Shown: positions 18,284 to 28,500 of the stretch, one piece after another
Layout: every line of letters starts with the position of its first letter
Position numbering within the stretch: position 1 is the first letter of the stretch
NCBI RefSeq assembly: GCF_046195335.1
Contig: NZ_CP176093.1
DNA from: Methanospirillum lacunae
Lineage (GTDB): Archaea > Halobacteriota > Methanomicrobia > Methanomicrobiales > Methanospirillaceae
Direction: 5' to 3' (one strand)
Length of the DNA: 64,000 nucleotides
Notes under the pieces: generated by a model
Seen by the model: the letters and a program-made list of their open reading frames with translations, nothing else
What the model was told of the DNA's origin: nothing
Database searches by the model: none
Translations under genes and position numbers: made by a program

Positions 18284-21232
18284 TTAGTACCCTCCAAATG
18301 GTTTTTTATACGCAGCCTCAAGTTCGCTTACCGGTACAGATAGGATCTGCTTCTTTCCTGAAATCTGGAGGTTCTTCCCGCTTACCCGTCCGATAAGGAC
18401 GGCATCAGGACCCATCGTCCGTTCAAATGGACGTTTATTATCAGGTGCTATTGTGACGACAAACCGTCCAAGCGTCTCTGAAAAGAGAAGGAGATCTGAT
18501 CTTCCATCACCGGGGATGGTAATATCCATTCCAAGCCGACCTGCGATTGCCACCTTTGCAAGTGCAACTGCCAGACCTCCATGAGTGACAGGGAAAGCCG
18601 AAGCAACCAGATCATGCAGAATTGCGTGTGTCAGTTTTTCATATCGTGCTTTCACTGCCGGAATTTCAATATGGGGCACCGTTCCGGCAGCACTATTTGC
18701 ACCACATATCTGGACAAAGTACTCTGATCCGCCGAGTTCTTCCCTTGTTTCTCCAATGAGATAGACCAGGTCACCTTCAATCTTGGCATCCAGTGAGACT
18801 GCCTTTGTTACATCAGGATGAACACCGATCGAAGAGATCAGCAGGGTTGGAGGGACTGAAACTCTGACCCTGTTGTTATCTGCGTCAAATCCGGAGAAAT
18901 CATTGAACATGCTGTCCTTTCCTGAGATGAACGGGGTCATAAACCCGGTTGCTCCATCATAGCATCCCCGTACAGCTGCTTTGAGCTGGTCCAGGCGTTC
19001 AGGCTCATCTGACGAGCACCAGCAGAAGTTGTCAAGAATAGCGATTGATTCAAGGGGGACACCGATTGCAATAAGACCACGAATGGCTGTATCAATGCAG
19101 GCTATTGCCATTCGATAGGAATCGATCTCTGAGTACGAAGGGAAGAGACTCTGGGATAATCCAACTCCTTTTTTAGAGGAAGCAACAACTTTTGTCAGCG
19201 TAGCCACTCCCTGTACTCTGCCAATTCCCTGAACTGGTCCTAGTACATGTCCGCCCTGCACAGTGTGATCATACTGAATAGATATGAACTCCTTTGAGCA
19301 GATGTTCTTTCGATGAAGCATCGTTTTCAGTGTATCACCAAGATTTTCAGGGCATCCGGGAACAGGTTCGCTTGCTTCAGGAGATGAGGATGATGTTTTA
19401 AGATGCTTTACAGGGAGCCCGTCATGAAGGAACGAGAGTTCGATATCCATGACCGTGGTTCCGTTGAACTCAACCACACAGCGTCCAGTATCTGTAAATG
19501 TCCCGATTACCGTGCCTTCAACCTCTCTGCGACCAAGAAGATCCATGAGTTCATCGATTTTTTCAGGAGGTACTGCAAGGGTCATCCGCTCCTGTGATTC
19601 AGAGATCCAGATCTCCCATGGTGCCATTCCCGGGTATTTCAAAGGAACTTTATCAAGCACAACGTGACAACCATTGCACTCCTTTGCCATCTCTGCAACC
19701 GAACATGAGATCCCTCCTGCTCCATTGTCGGTAATACTGGTATAGAGGCCCTTATCCCTGGCTTCTTTTACGATAACGTCTGATACCTTTTTTTGGGTGA
19801 TTGGATCTCCTATCTGGACGGCAGTTACCGGACTTGCCGGATCCAATGCTTCAGATGAGAAGGTGGCCCCGTGGATTCCGTCTTTTCCAACTCTGCCCCC
19901 GATCACAACGATACGATCACCGGGTCTGGCCTGTTTCTCATACAGATTCCTGTCTGCGTTTTTACGGGGCATGACTCCGACGGTTCCGGCAAAAACCAGG
20001 GGTTTTCCACAGTACCGGTCATCAAACCAGACAAATCCCTGTGGAGTTGGAATTCCAGAACAGTTCCCTCCAACTCCAACTCCGGCTACGACTCCATCAA
20101 GGATACGTCGAGGCGTGAGAATCGGATTTGACTGGTCTTTTCCACGAAAGAGAACGGGGTTCGTATCAGGATCACCGACACAAAATCCGTAGATGTTGAT
20201 ACAGGGTTTTGCTCCAAGTCCAAAACCGATAGTGTCCCGGTTTACTCCAACGATACCGGTGAGGGCACCACCGAACGGATCAAGAGCTGATGGTGAGTTG
20301 TGTGTCTCAACCTTATGGGTAACGAGATACTCATCGTCAAAGATGATACCTCCTGAATTGTCTGAAAATACGCTCAGGCAGATATCTTTATCCCCTTTTT
20401 CTGCCCGGATTTTATTGGTCGCTGCCTGGATGAATGTTTTATAGAGACCTTTCGGGACATCCTCGTCCATTGCTGAAGCAAAGATTGTGTGTTTGCAATG
20501 TTCGCTCCAGGTCTGGGCAAGTGATTCAATCTCAACATCAGTTGGGATTCTCCCGATTGCCTTGAAATAGTCTCTGATTGCATGAAGCTGTGCAAGGTCA
20601 AGGGCGAGCGGGCCTCTTCTCTGGCCTGTGACTGGATCTAAAATTCCTTCTTTTCCAATCTGTATGAGTTCCTGCTCCTCAAGACTGAGATCAACAGGTT
20701 CAGCAGTTGGAAGTTCATGTAGTTCAACAAACGGTACTACACGATCCATACCGCTGGTTCCATATTCCTGTCGTGTTTTTACGTGAACCCGGTTGACGAG
20801 CGGGTTTGCAAGGGTTGAGGTTAGCGTATTTAACACATCGGGAGTGAGTTTCCCACAGACAAAGTACAGATGCGATGTATAGACTGCTTCTCCAGGCTCA
20901 AATTTTCGATTGGTAAAATCTTCTATGGTCTGTCTGGCAGTTGTTCCAACATTATCTGTTACACCAGGAAGGAATCCTACCTCAATGGCTGTATCAAAAT
21001 ATGCCTGAGTGGCCTCGTCCACCGTGAACTTCTGTACCACCGGGTTACTCAGTTGCAGACCAATCTCTCTGAGTTCATCCTGAGTGAAATCTTTGGAGAC
21101 AGTGGAGATGGTATAAATATCAACGAGATGGAGTTCTTCGATTGGGATTCCAAGCGAACGAATCCGGTCTGTTCTGACTTTAAGGCGGGGATCAGCCTTA
21201 TAGCGGATCTCAATCCGGTGGACATATGCCAT
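18284..21232 (-). CDS. purL: Phosphoribosylformylglycinamidine synthase, large subunit with fused PurS-like region
   Basis: 982 residues; typical archaeal small-type PurL is ~720 and has a separate PurS. Here residues 1-150 look like a tandem PurS-like module (YKADPRLKVRTDRIRSLGIP, then FLPGVTDNVGTTARQTIEDF), followed by a linker and two AIRS-like catalytic halves. The catalytic His is His245 in WSEHCKHTIF, a wording closer to the large single-chain PurL (SEHCRHKIF) than to the small type. An ATP-site pattern (VETHNSPSALDPFGGALTG) and a Gly-rich PDNKRPFERT near the end are intact. With PurQ it makes FGAM from FGAR. No other pur gene is adjacent, and the promoter lies in 21233-21300. Confidence 0.95.
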   Translation of the reverse strand: MAYVHRIEIRYKADPRLKVRTDRIRSLGIPIEELHLVDIYTISTVSKDFTQDELREIGLQLSNPVVQKFTVDEATQAYFDTAIEVGFLPGVTDNVGTTARQTIEDFTNRKFEPGEAVYTSHLYFVCGKLTPDVLNTLTSTLANPLVNRVHVKTRQEYGTSGMDRVVPFVELHELPTAEPVDLSLEEQELIQIGKEGILDPVTGQRRGPLALDLAQLHAIRDYFKAIGRIPTDVEIESLAQTWSEHCKHTIFASAMDEDVPKGLYKTFIQAATNKIRAEKGDKDICLSVFSDNSGGIIFDDEYLVTHKVETHNSPSALDPFGGALTGIVGVNRDTIGFGLGAKPCINIYGFCVGDPDTNPVLFRGKDQSNPILTPRRILDGVVAGVGVGGNCSGIPTPQGFVWFDDRYCGKPLVFAGTVGVMPRKNADRNLYEKQARPGDRIVVIGGRVGKDGIHGATFSSEALDPASPVTAVQIGDPITQKKVSDVIVKEARDKGLYTSITDNGAGGISCSVAEMAKECNGCHVVLDKVPLKYPGMAPWEIWISESQERMTLAVPPEKIDELMDLLGRREVEGTVIGTFTDTGRCVVEFNGTTVMDIELSFLHDGLPVKHLKTSSSSPEASEPVPGCPENLGDTLKTMLHRKNICSKEFISIQYDHTVQGGHVLGPVQGIGRVQGVATLTKVVASSKKGVGLSQSLFPSYSEIDSYRMAIACIDTAIRGLIAIGVPLESIAILDNFCWCSSDEPERLDQLKAAVRGCYDGATGFMTPFISGKDSMFNDFSGFDADNNRVRVSVPPTLLISSIGVHPDVTKAVSLDAKIEGDLVYLIGETREELGGSEYFVQICGANSAAGTVPHIEIPAVKARYEKLTHAILHDLVASAFPVTHGGLAVALAKVAIAGRLGMDITIPGDGRSDLLLFSETLGRFVVTIAPDNKRPFERTMGPDAVLIGRVSGKNLQISGKKQILSVPVSELEAAYKKPFGGY

Positions 21233-21404
21233 GTGTACTTATTGTATGATCGTTTAGGGGCAAAATATGTATCAAGCCGGGGAACTCCTGATGGAAATAA
21301 AAGGGTATGATAATGTTCTGGATACCCTAGGTAATTTTGTTCCGGTTTGAGCGCAGATATTGAAGATTTTTAAATTTTCTTTAGATTTTTTTACTGTGAC
21401 GAAT

Positions 21405-21420
21405 GCGCTAAAATGAGCGC
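21405..21420. repeat. Small inverted repeat before the Tyr/Trp-rich gene
   Basis: GCGCT (21405-21409) and AGCGC (21416-21420) flank a six-base loop and are followed by a T- and TATA-rich stretch (21421-21445). It could be an operator next to the TATA box of the gene at 21527 or a weak terminator. Confidence 0.35.
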
Positions 21421-21421
21421 T

Positions 21422-21445
21422 TTATTATTTATATATTTATATTTC
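21422..21445 (+). promoter_or_regulatory. TATA-rich promoter candidate
   Basis: TTATTATTTATATATTTATA is the clearest TATA-like tract upstream of the gene at 21527. If used, transcription would start near 21465-21475 and give a leader of about 55 bases that contains two stem-loops. Confidence 0.35.
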
Positions 21446-21480
21446 CAAGGTTTGTTTTTTTCTGGAATGACCAACTAATC

Positions 21481-21518
21481 GGTTGTTAGCAACAACCTTT
21501 ATCATTGTCTATAATGAT
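21481..21518 (+). promoter_or_regulatory. Two tandem stem-loops in the leader
   Basis: GGTTGTT-AGC-AACAACC (21481-21497) is a perfect 7-bp stem. Directly after it ATCATT-GTCTAT-AATGAT (21501-21518) gives a 6-bp stem that ends two bases before the AGGA ribosome-binding site of the gene at 21527. The placement suits control of translation or an operator dyad; either is inference. Confidence 0.45.
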
Positions 21519-21526
21519 TAGGAATT

Positions 21527-21736
21527 ATGGGAACGAAAATTTTTGTTCTAGGAGTACTTGTTTTAGTTGCACTTGCTGGTGTATCTATTAGTACTCCGGT
21601 TGTTGCGGATGATGGGTATTGTTACTATTATTGCTATGATAATGGTTATTGGTGGAATTATTACTGGGATTATCTCAATTATTACTGGAACAATTACTGG
21701 TATAACTACTGGTACTATTATTGGTATGGTTGGTAA
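21527..21736 (+). CDS. Tiny exported Tyr/Trp-rich protein
   Basis: 69 residues. Residues 1-28 are a clear signal peptide (KIFVLGVLVLVALAGVSIST, cut near VVADD). The remaining 40 residues contain 18 Tyr and 8 Trp (65% aromatic), six Asn, two Cys early (YCYYYCY) and almost no charge (two Asp). The pattern is a loose repeat of W-N-Y-Y or Y-W-Y. AGGA lies 4 bases before the ATG. The frame with the signal peptide is taken as the coding one because a shifted frame gives a low-complexity Ile/Thr string without a proper start. I know of no family. A role in the cell envelope (adhesion, sheath cross-linking or electron transfer through stacked aromatics) is speculation. Confidence 0.65.
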   Translation: MGTKIFVLGVLVLVALAGVSISTPVVADDGYCYYYCYDNGYWWNYYWDYLNYYWNNYWYNYWYYYWYGW

Positions 21737-22157
21737 CAATATCCATCACATTTTTTTTTATTAATACATTCTCGAATCCATGATGTTTCTATTCTGAATA
21801 AAGAATAATTATCATTCGTTCTCGAACTAGTCAATCTGTATAACATCAACACATCTATGGTAGTTGAGTAAAACCGTAAGCATCCTTCTCATTGTGATAA
21901 CACAATTCCTGTAGATGATAATGTAATCCTCTCTCTGGATCACCATCTATTCCTTATAATTAACAGAATCGCAGCGATGAACCAATATTACGCATTTTTG
22001 GTGAAGTAAACAGCAATACCGGGAAAATTCTGGATAATATCATTACACTAAACAACGAGTCGGCAGATGTTACATAGCCCCTCTTTTATCATTATCGCGG
22101 TTGAAGAGATTATTACTCGCAGATAATTTTCCAGACAAAGCCGGGAGAGAGATTATT
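21737..22157. other. Intergenic, no gene seen
   Basis: Separates the Tyr/Trp-rich gene from PPK2. A T-run (TTTTTTTT, about 21751-21758) soon after the stop could end transcription. The rest shows no coding pattern except the 57-base frame extension directly before PPK2. Confidence 0.4.
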
Positions 22158-23072
22158 ATGGAATTGAAAGGACCAAAAGTCAAGGATTACATAGCGAAAT
22201 TTATTGTTGAACCTGGGAAACAGGTACGTCTTAAAGATTTTAAGACCGGATGGGCTGAAAACGAACAAATGAAGAAACTTGGAGAGGATAAGTCCAAGGA
22301 TCTCCTCGTGGAAATGCTTGAAAAGGACCGGAGTGCTCTGGCAGCAGTTCAGGATCTTCTCTGGTCATCCCGAACTCATGCAGTCCTGATAATTCTTCAG
22401 GGAATGGATACAGCAGGAAAAGATGGAACAATCAGACATGTTATGTCAGGTGTAAACCCACAAGGGTGTTCAGTTCATGGGTTTAAGGTTCCAAGTACAC
22501 AGGAGCATAATCATAATTTTCTCTGGCGGTATTCGAATGTTCTCCCGGAACGTGGAGAGATCGGTATCTTTAACCGGTCGTATTATGAGGATGTCCTGGT
22601 AACCAGAGTTCATCCTAATATTATCTCCGGTTTTCCAAAAGATATCGGACCTGATGCTGATGGATTCTGGAAAGGAAGATATTATGATATCAACGCGTTT
22701 GAGGAGCATCTTATCAGAAACGGAACACTCATTCTAAAATTCTTCCTCCATATCTCAAAAGATGAACAGAAACGCAGGCTTCTTGACCGGCTTGAGCATA
22801 AAGAAAAGTACTGGAAGTTTTCGGTAGCAGATCTTACTGAGCGACAGTTCTGGGATAATTACATAAAAGTATACGAGAAAATGCTTGAAGCTACTTCTAC
22901 CGATATAGCTCCATGGTTTGTCATTCCCGGAGACTATAAATGGGTTGCGCGGACTGCAGTTGCCGAAGCAGTTGTTACAGCAATTAAAGGGTTAAATCTG
23001 TCATATCCGTCGGTATCAGACGATGAGATCAAACGTCTTATGGAGGCAAAGAAGAAACTCCAGGCAGAATAA
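22158..23072 (+). CDS. ppk2: Polyphosphate kinase 2 (PPK2)
   Basis: 304 residues from the ATG at 22158, preceded by GGGAGAGAG; the frame is open to 22101 but that part is not family-like. Walker A is GMDTAGKDGT (82-91). Walker B/lid is GEIGIFNRSYYEDVLVTRVH (133-152). The lid basic region is HKEKYWKFSVADLTER. The wording NRSYYEDVLVTRVH is that of the PPK2 group that uses polyphosphate to phosphorylate AMP or ADP (class III-like); this class call is from memory of the family. It would regenerate nucleotides from polyphosphate or store it. A small basic protein and the thermosome follow on the same strand, each with its own TATA-like box. Confidence 0.92.
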   Translation: MELKGPKVKDYIAKFIVEPGKQVRLKDFKTGWAENEQMKKLGEDKSKDLLVEMLEKDRSALAAVQDLLWSSRTHAVLIILQGMDTAGKDGTIRHVMSGVNPQGCSVHGFKVPSTQEHNHNFLWRYSNVLPERGEIGIFNRSYYEDVLVTRVHPNIISGFPKDIGPDADGFWKGRYYDINAFEEHLIRNGTLILKFFLHISKDEQKRRLLDRLEHKEKYWKFSVADLTERQFWDNYIKVYEKMLEATSTDIAPWFVIPGDYKWVARTAVAEAVVTAIKGLNLSYPSVSDDEIKRLMEAKKKLQAE

Positions 23073-23226
23073 TCCCTTATATCAATATCACAACCCTGAT
23101 TTGCCTGAAATGGGGGTGAACCCTTGAAAATTCAGCAAAATGGCTTCTATCAGAAAGGATGTATACTTGAATCACTAATGCAAGGTACTCTGATCTGCTT
23201 TTACAAAATTTATTTTACCATAATTT

Positions 23227-23234
23227 TTTATAAA
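23227..23234 (+). promoter_or_regulatory. TATA box of the small basic protein
   Basis: TTTATAAA lies about 30 bases before the ATG at 23264; with a start of transcription near 23255 the leader would hold AGGTGA as ribosome-binding site. Confidence 0.45.
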
Positions 23235-23263
23235 CCCAGATATCAGGGCGAATAGGTGAAACT

Positions 23264-23431
23264 ATGAGTCATGATAAAAAGAAAGCCAAGAAAGTAGTTG
23301 GTCAGGTTCAGGCGGTCGTAGAGTCAGTAAATCCTGGAAAAGTTTCTGGAGAAAGTAAATCAGAAGGAAAAAATTCAGTTCCAGATAATAAAAGTAGTTC
23401 AAGTGGACAGTCAAAATCTAAAAAACGTTAA
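23264..23431 (+). CDS. Small basic Lys/Ser-rich protein
   Basis: 55 residues, MSHDKKKAKKVVGQVQAVVE followed by a low-complexity tail (GESKSEGK, NKSSSSGQSKSKKR). The ribosome-binding site AGGTGA sits seven bases before the ATG and a TATA box is correctly placed, so it is very likely expressed. Of the 55 residues, 13 are Lys and one Arg against few acidic residues, so the protein is strongly basic and probably disordered outside a short helix (KKVVGQVQAVVESV). Such proteins bind nucleic acid or other polyanions. Its place between PPK2 and the thermosome makes a link with polyphosphate or stress conceivable but unproven. Confidence 0.6.
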   Translation: MSHDKKKAKKVVGQVQAVVESVNPGKVSGESKSEGKNSVPDNKSSSSGQSKSKKR

Positions 23432-23618
23432 AAGGTCTGATAACCTAATCAGCCAATTTTTCAATATTTTTCTATATCTGTTCCATCTTTTATTCTAATT
23501 ATCACGGAGAGTAATTGCAATTTGTCTCCAGTACATCATGGTATTCCAGGGGACAATCAATGTCTCCTCAATACTGATTCAAGAATTATTTGTATTAGCT
23601 TAAAGAATTCGTTCTTTT

Positions 23619-23627
23619 TTTTATAAA
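23619..23627 (+). promoter_or_regulatory. TATA box of the thermosome gene
   Basis: TTTTATAAA after a T-run, about 65 bases before the ATG at 23690. A second TATA-like tract (TTTATAGAA near 23640) is also present. Which one is used cannot be told from the sequence. Confidence 0.4.
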
Positions 23628-23689
23628 TCATCCACATCTATTTATAGAACTATAAGTCAATGCTAACACATTATCGAGAGGGTTCAATA

Positions 23690-25321
23690 ATGTCAACACA
23701 ACTTGGGGGACAACCGGTTTACATCCTTAGGGAAGGCAGTTCCAGAAATCATGGTCGTGATGCTCAAAGTATGAATATCACTGCCGCAAAAGCGGTAGCC
23801 AATGCTGTCCGTACTACTCTTGGCCCGAAAGGGATGGACAAAATGCTTGTTGATTCCATGGGAGATGTGGTCATCACTAATGACGGGTTTACGATTCTCA
23901 GTGAGATGGACATTGAACACCCGGCAGCAAAGATGATGGTTGAAATTGCTAAGACTCAGGATACCGAGGTTGGTGACGGGACCACTACTGCAGTAGTTAT
24001 CGCAGGTGAATTACTCAAGCGTTCTGAAGAACTCATTGAACTAGGAATTCATCCGACAATCATCGTTCAGGGGTACAGGATGGCATCTGAAAAAGCCCAG
24101 GAGATACTCAAAGGGTTGGCAATCTCAATGAAACCGTCTGATATTGAGATCCTTAAAAAGATAGCAGAGACTGCGATGGCTGGAAAAGGGGTGGAGTCAG
24201 CAAAACTCATGCTCTGTGATCTTGTATCAAAGGCTGTTACCAGTGTTTCAGAGCCTGATGGAACAGTGGATATTGATAATATCAAGGTTGAAAAGAGAGT
24301 AGGCGGGTCAATTGAAGATTCTGATATTGTCATGGGTATTGTCCTTGAAAAAGAGAGAGTACACCCTGGCATGCCTACGAAAGTTACCGAGGCAAAAATT
24401 CTGCTTTTGAATGTAGGTGTTGAGTACAAAAAAACAGAAGTCGATGCAGAGATCACAATAACCAGTCCAGGTCAGATGCAGGCTTTCATTAACGAAGAAG
24501 AGCAGATGGTCAAAAAGATTGCTGATTCAATAATCAAAACCGGAGCTAATGTAGTTATCAGTCAGAAAGCTATCGATGACAATGCACAACATTATCTTTC
24601 AAAAGCAGGAATTTTGGCAATCCGCAGGGTGAAAGGAAGTGACATGGATAAACTTGCCCTGGCTACCGGTGCGACTGTCATATCCAGTATTGATGCAATA
24701 TCTGCTAAAGAACTCGGATATGCAGGTATTGTTCAGGAGAGAAAGGTTTTAGGCGATGATTTGATCTTTATTGAAAAATGCAAAAACCCTAAAGCCGTCT
24801 CTATTATTATCCGCGGGGGAACTGAACACGTCATTGCAGAATATGGACGGGCTATTGAAGATGGCATCAGGGTCGTTTCCACTGTTTTAAAAGATAAAAA
24901 ATTTGTTGCCGGTGGTGGCTCTCCTGAAATTGAATTGTCTCTTCGTCTCAGGCAATATGGGGCTTCGGTTGGAGGTCGGGCTCAACTCGCAATTGATGCT
25001 TTTGCTGCTTCTCTTGAAATTATTCCCAGGACAATTGCAGAAAATGCAGGTCTTGACCCTATTGATATGATTGTTGCATTACGTGCTGCTCATGAAAAAG
25101 GTGAAAAGACCGCAGGTTTGGATGTATTTCAAGGAAAACCCCTGGATATGCTTAAAGAAGGTGTCATAGAACCACTCCGGGTAAAAACCCAGGCCATTGT
25201 GAGTGCAACAGAAGCAGCGGGAATGATCCTGAGAATTGATGATGTTATTAAATCAGCAAAGTCAGCAGCCCCGGCAATGCCTCCCGGAGGTATGGGTGAG
25301 ATGGGCGGAATGGGGATGTGA
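23690..25321 (+). CDS. thsA: Thermosome subunit (group II chaperonin)
   Basis: 543 residues from the ATG at 23690, with GAGAGGG upstream; an earlier ATG at 23660 would add ten residues unlike the family. Motifs are complete: RTTLGPKGMDKML (41-53), GDGTTT (95-100), the ATP-hydrolysis Asp in the intermediate region (NAGLDPIDMI), and a Gly/Met-rich tail GGMGEMGGMGM as in many archaeal chaperonins. The protein assembles into double-ring cages and folds cytosolic proteins with ATP. It stands alone; the genome may carry others. Together with the DnaK set at 46484 the organism has both chaperone systems. Confidence 0.97.
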   Translation: MSTQLGGQPVYILREGSSRNHGRDAQSMNITAAKAVANAVRTTLGPKGMDKMLVDSMGDVVITNDGFTILSEMDIEHPAAKMMVEIAKTQDTEVGDGTTTAVVIAGELLKRSEELIELGIHPTIIVQGYRMASEKAQEILKGLAISMKPSDIEILKKIAETAMAGKGVESAKLMLCDLVSKAVTSVSEPDGTVDIDNIKVEKRVGGSIEDSDIVMGIVLEKERVHPGMPTKVTEAKILLLNVGVEYKKTEVDAEITITSPGQMQAFINEEEQMVKKIADSIIKTGANVVISQKAIDDNAQHYLSKAGILAIRRVKGSDMDKLALATGATVISSIDAISAKELGYAGIVQERKVLGDDLIFIEKCKNPKAVSIIIRGGTEHVIAEYGRAIEDGIRVVSTVLKDKKFVAGGGSPEIELSLRLRQYGASVGGRAQLAIDAFAASLEIIPRTIAENAGLDPIDMIVALRAAHEKGEKTAGLDVFQGKPLDMLKEGVIEPLRVKTQAIVSATEAAGMILRIDDVIKSAKSAAPAMPPGGMGEMGGMGM

Positions 25322-25514
25322 ATAGTCCCCCAATCAAGATTTAGCGATTCTTTTGGTTTATTCCTGAATAAACAGACGTTTCATTATTTATTTTTGATCA
25401 GAAGGTATAATGCGGAGTAGATCCGTCTCTCATCCGCTAGAGAGTATTTTTAAAATTTCAAATTTTGGTCTTGTATTTTAGAATTTGGAAAAATTATCGG
25501 AGAATTAAAAGGCA
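25322..25514. promoter_or_regulatory. Upstream region of the glucan synthase gene
   Basis: 193 bases with an AT-rich core (ATTTTTAAAATTTCAAATTTT near 25450) and GGAGAATTAAAAGG before the TTG start at 25515. It is likely the promoter of the synthase. Confidence 0.3.
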
Positions 25515-28500
25515 TTGAGGAATCTATTTACATTCAGGAAAGAGTGGACTGAAAAAAAACCATCTGGTGAACATGTTGACAGAGGCCCGCTTCGGGATGA
25601 ACTCTTCAGTGGGGATCAACTGGAGCAGCATGCAAGAGATATTGCAGGATGCTTTCGGATTGATACCAGAAAAGGAGAGGATCGCCTTCTTCCACGTCTT
25701 GCTGATAACGAGCAGGTTCTGTTAAAGACGCACAAACTGCTCAATACAGTTCTGGAAGAGAATTCACCTGTTTCTCCTGCAGGTGAATGGCTCCTTGATA
25801 ACTTCTACCTTGTTGAGGAACAGATCAGAACCGCTCGTCTGCATCTTCCTGAAGAATATAGTATAGAACTTCCTCATCTTGCAAACGGACCACTGGAAGG
25901 ATATCCCAGGGTCTATCATATTGCACGAGAACTCATAGCCCATAGTGACGGGCGGATAGATACTGAAAACCTGTTTGCTTTTATTAACGCGTATCAGAAG
26001 ATTACTCCTCTCAAACTCGGTGAGTTATGGGCAATTCCTATCATGTTCAGACTCGCATTGATCGAGAATCTGCGCAGAGTTGCTGATATAATCTCTGAAA
26101 ACAGGTCTGATCGGGATTCAGCCAACTACTGGGTGGATCGTATGACCAGAATGGCACGAAAGGATCCAAAAAGCCTCATTCTTGTCATTGCAGATATGGC
26201 CCGGTCGGATCCACCCCTGACAAGTGCTTTTGTTGCCGAAATGTCACGTCACCTGCAGGGAAGTTCAGGTCCTCTCTTATTTGCTCTTTCCTGGATAGAA
26301 CAGCGGTTATCTGAAAAAAACCAGACTTTGGAGCAGATGATTACTGCAGAGATCCAGGCTCAGGCAGCTGATCAGGTCTCTTTTGGTAACAGTATAAGCA
26401 GCCTTCGCCTTCTTGATACCAGTGACTGGCGTTCTTTTGTAGAACGGCTGAGTATTGTTGAACGTACTCTACGCAGTGATCCTGCAGATGAATATCCAGA
26501 AATGGACTTTGAGACCCGGGACCGGTATCGCCATGTTATTGAGGAGATTGCGAGAAATGACAGGGTATCAGAGGATCTGGTAGCACAAATTGCGGTAGAA
26601 CTTGCATATCAGGCCAGAACGATACAGGGCAAAAAAGAACGGGAGTCCCATCTGGGATATTATCTGATAGATGATGGGAGGGAAAGACTGGAAGAATCAC
26701 TCCTGTATCTGCCTTCTGGTATAGACCAGATCAAAAGAGCTGTTTTTGTCCACGCTTTTCCCCTCTATATCAGTGGGATTGTAACCATCACCCTTCTGGT
26801 TCTTTATTTCGCGTTTACCCAATTCAACTCAGTTACCTGGTTTATCACGCTTCTCATTCTGATACTGCTTTTATTTCCGATCAGTCAGAGCGTCATGAGA
26901 GTGATGAACTGGTTCTGTACCCTGGTCTTTGTGCCGGTCTCTCTTCCTAAAATGGACTATTCAGAGGCAATCCCGAACGATAGAAGAACAGTTGTTGTTA
27001 TTCCAACAGTCCTTTCAGGATTTTCAGATATCTCCAAGCTTCTTGATTCACTTGAGATCAGATTTCTCGCGAATAAGGAGAAAAATATCTACTTTGCTCT
27101 GCTCACTGATCTCAGAAATGCTCCTGCAGCACAGATGCCTGAAGATGAAGAGCTTGTGTCCCTGCTTGGTTGTGGAATAAAAAATCTGAATGAGAAATAC
27201 CACAAAGAAAACCCGGACACGTTTTTTCTCATGCACCGGAGCCGTACCTGGAATCCGAGTGAAAGGATATTCATGGGGTACGAACGGAAACGAGGAATAC
27301 TCGAAGCCTTCAGTATCCTTCTGTCTGATCCCGGCAAAAGACCGTTCTCAAATGTTGTTGGCAATCTGGAAGCACTTACTCATATCACCTATGTGATAAC
27401 GTTAGATACCGATACAGATCTTCCAAGAAATAGTGCACGAACGCTTATTGGCACAATTGCACATCCCCTGAACAGAGCACAGATTGATCAAAATACCCGG
27501 GTGATCAAAAAAGGGTATGGAATTCTTCAGCCACGTGTTGCAATCTCACTCACGAAATCAGGGATTTCCCGGTTTGTATCGCTCTTCGGAGGAGAACTTG
27601 GGATAGATCCCTATACCCGTGTCGTTTCGGATGTGTACCAGGATGCATTCCATGAAGGATCATTTATTGGAAAAGGGATCTATGATCTTGAAACATTCTC
27701 TCTGACAGTGAAGGGTCGGTTTCCTGAAAACCTCATCTTAAGCCATGATCTTCTGGAAGGCTGCTATGCCCGGACTGGTCTTGTCAGTGATGTTGAAATC
27801 TTTGAAGAATACCCCTTAAGGTATCTGGTAGATATCATCCGTCGACACCGGTGGATCAGAGGTGACTGGCAGATTCTCCCCTGGATCTTTTCATCTGTTC
27901 CTGATAGTTCATCTAAAAAACAGAAGAACCCCCTTTCTCTTCTCTCGCGATGGAAGATCTTTGATAATCTGATACGGAGTCTTACAACTCCGGTTACCTT
28001 TCTCCTGTTTCTTCTATCATGGATAATTCTTTTAGATCCACTCTTCTGGACTGGTTTTATCATCTCGCTTCTCTTGATTCCCCCAATCATCATTATATTG
28101 TATAAAATCGTTAGAAAGCCGGGAGAGCATACCTGGAGGATGCACCTCTATGATATGGGTCACGATATCCGGAGTATGATAGCAGTCCCGCTGCTCATCC
28201 TCGTTTTTCTCCCCTTTGAAGCATACATCTCTCTTGACGCTATTATCCGCTCATGCTGGAGGATGAAGTTCTCACATCGTAACCTGCTTGAATGGACCAC
28301 TCACCAGGAAGCAGGACGAATGGGTGTCTCTGATGTTTCAGGTTCGTACCGTATCATGTGGCCTGCACCGGTTATCGGTGCCGGATTGCTCATACTTACC
28401 GTGATACTTCCCGCATCTGTCTCAGTGTTATGTATTCCCTTTGCCTGTGCATGGATGCTCTCCCCTGCTATCGCCTGGTGGATAAGTCAACCGTTCATGT

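Noticed and set aside
21567..21764. Hydrophobic Ile/Thr/Gly-rich frame overlapping the Tyr/Trp-rich gene
   Set aside because: It is the shifted reading of the same A/T-rich repeats, lacks a ribosome-binding site and has no proper signal structure.
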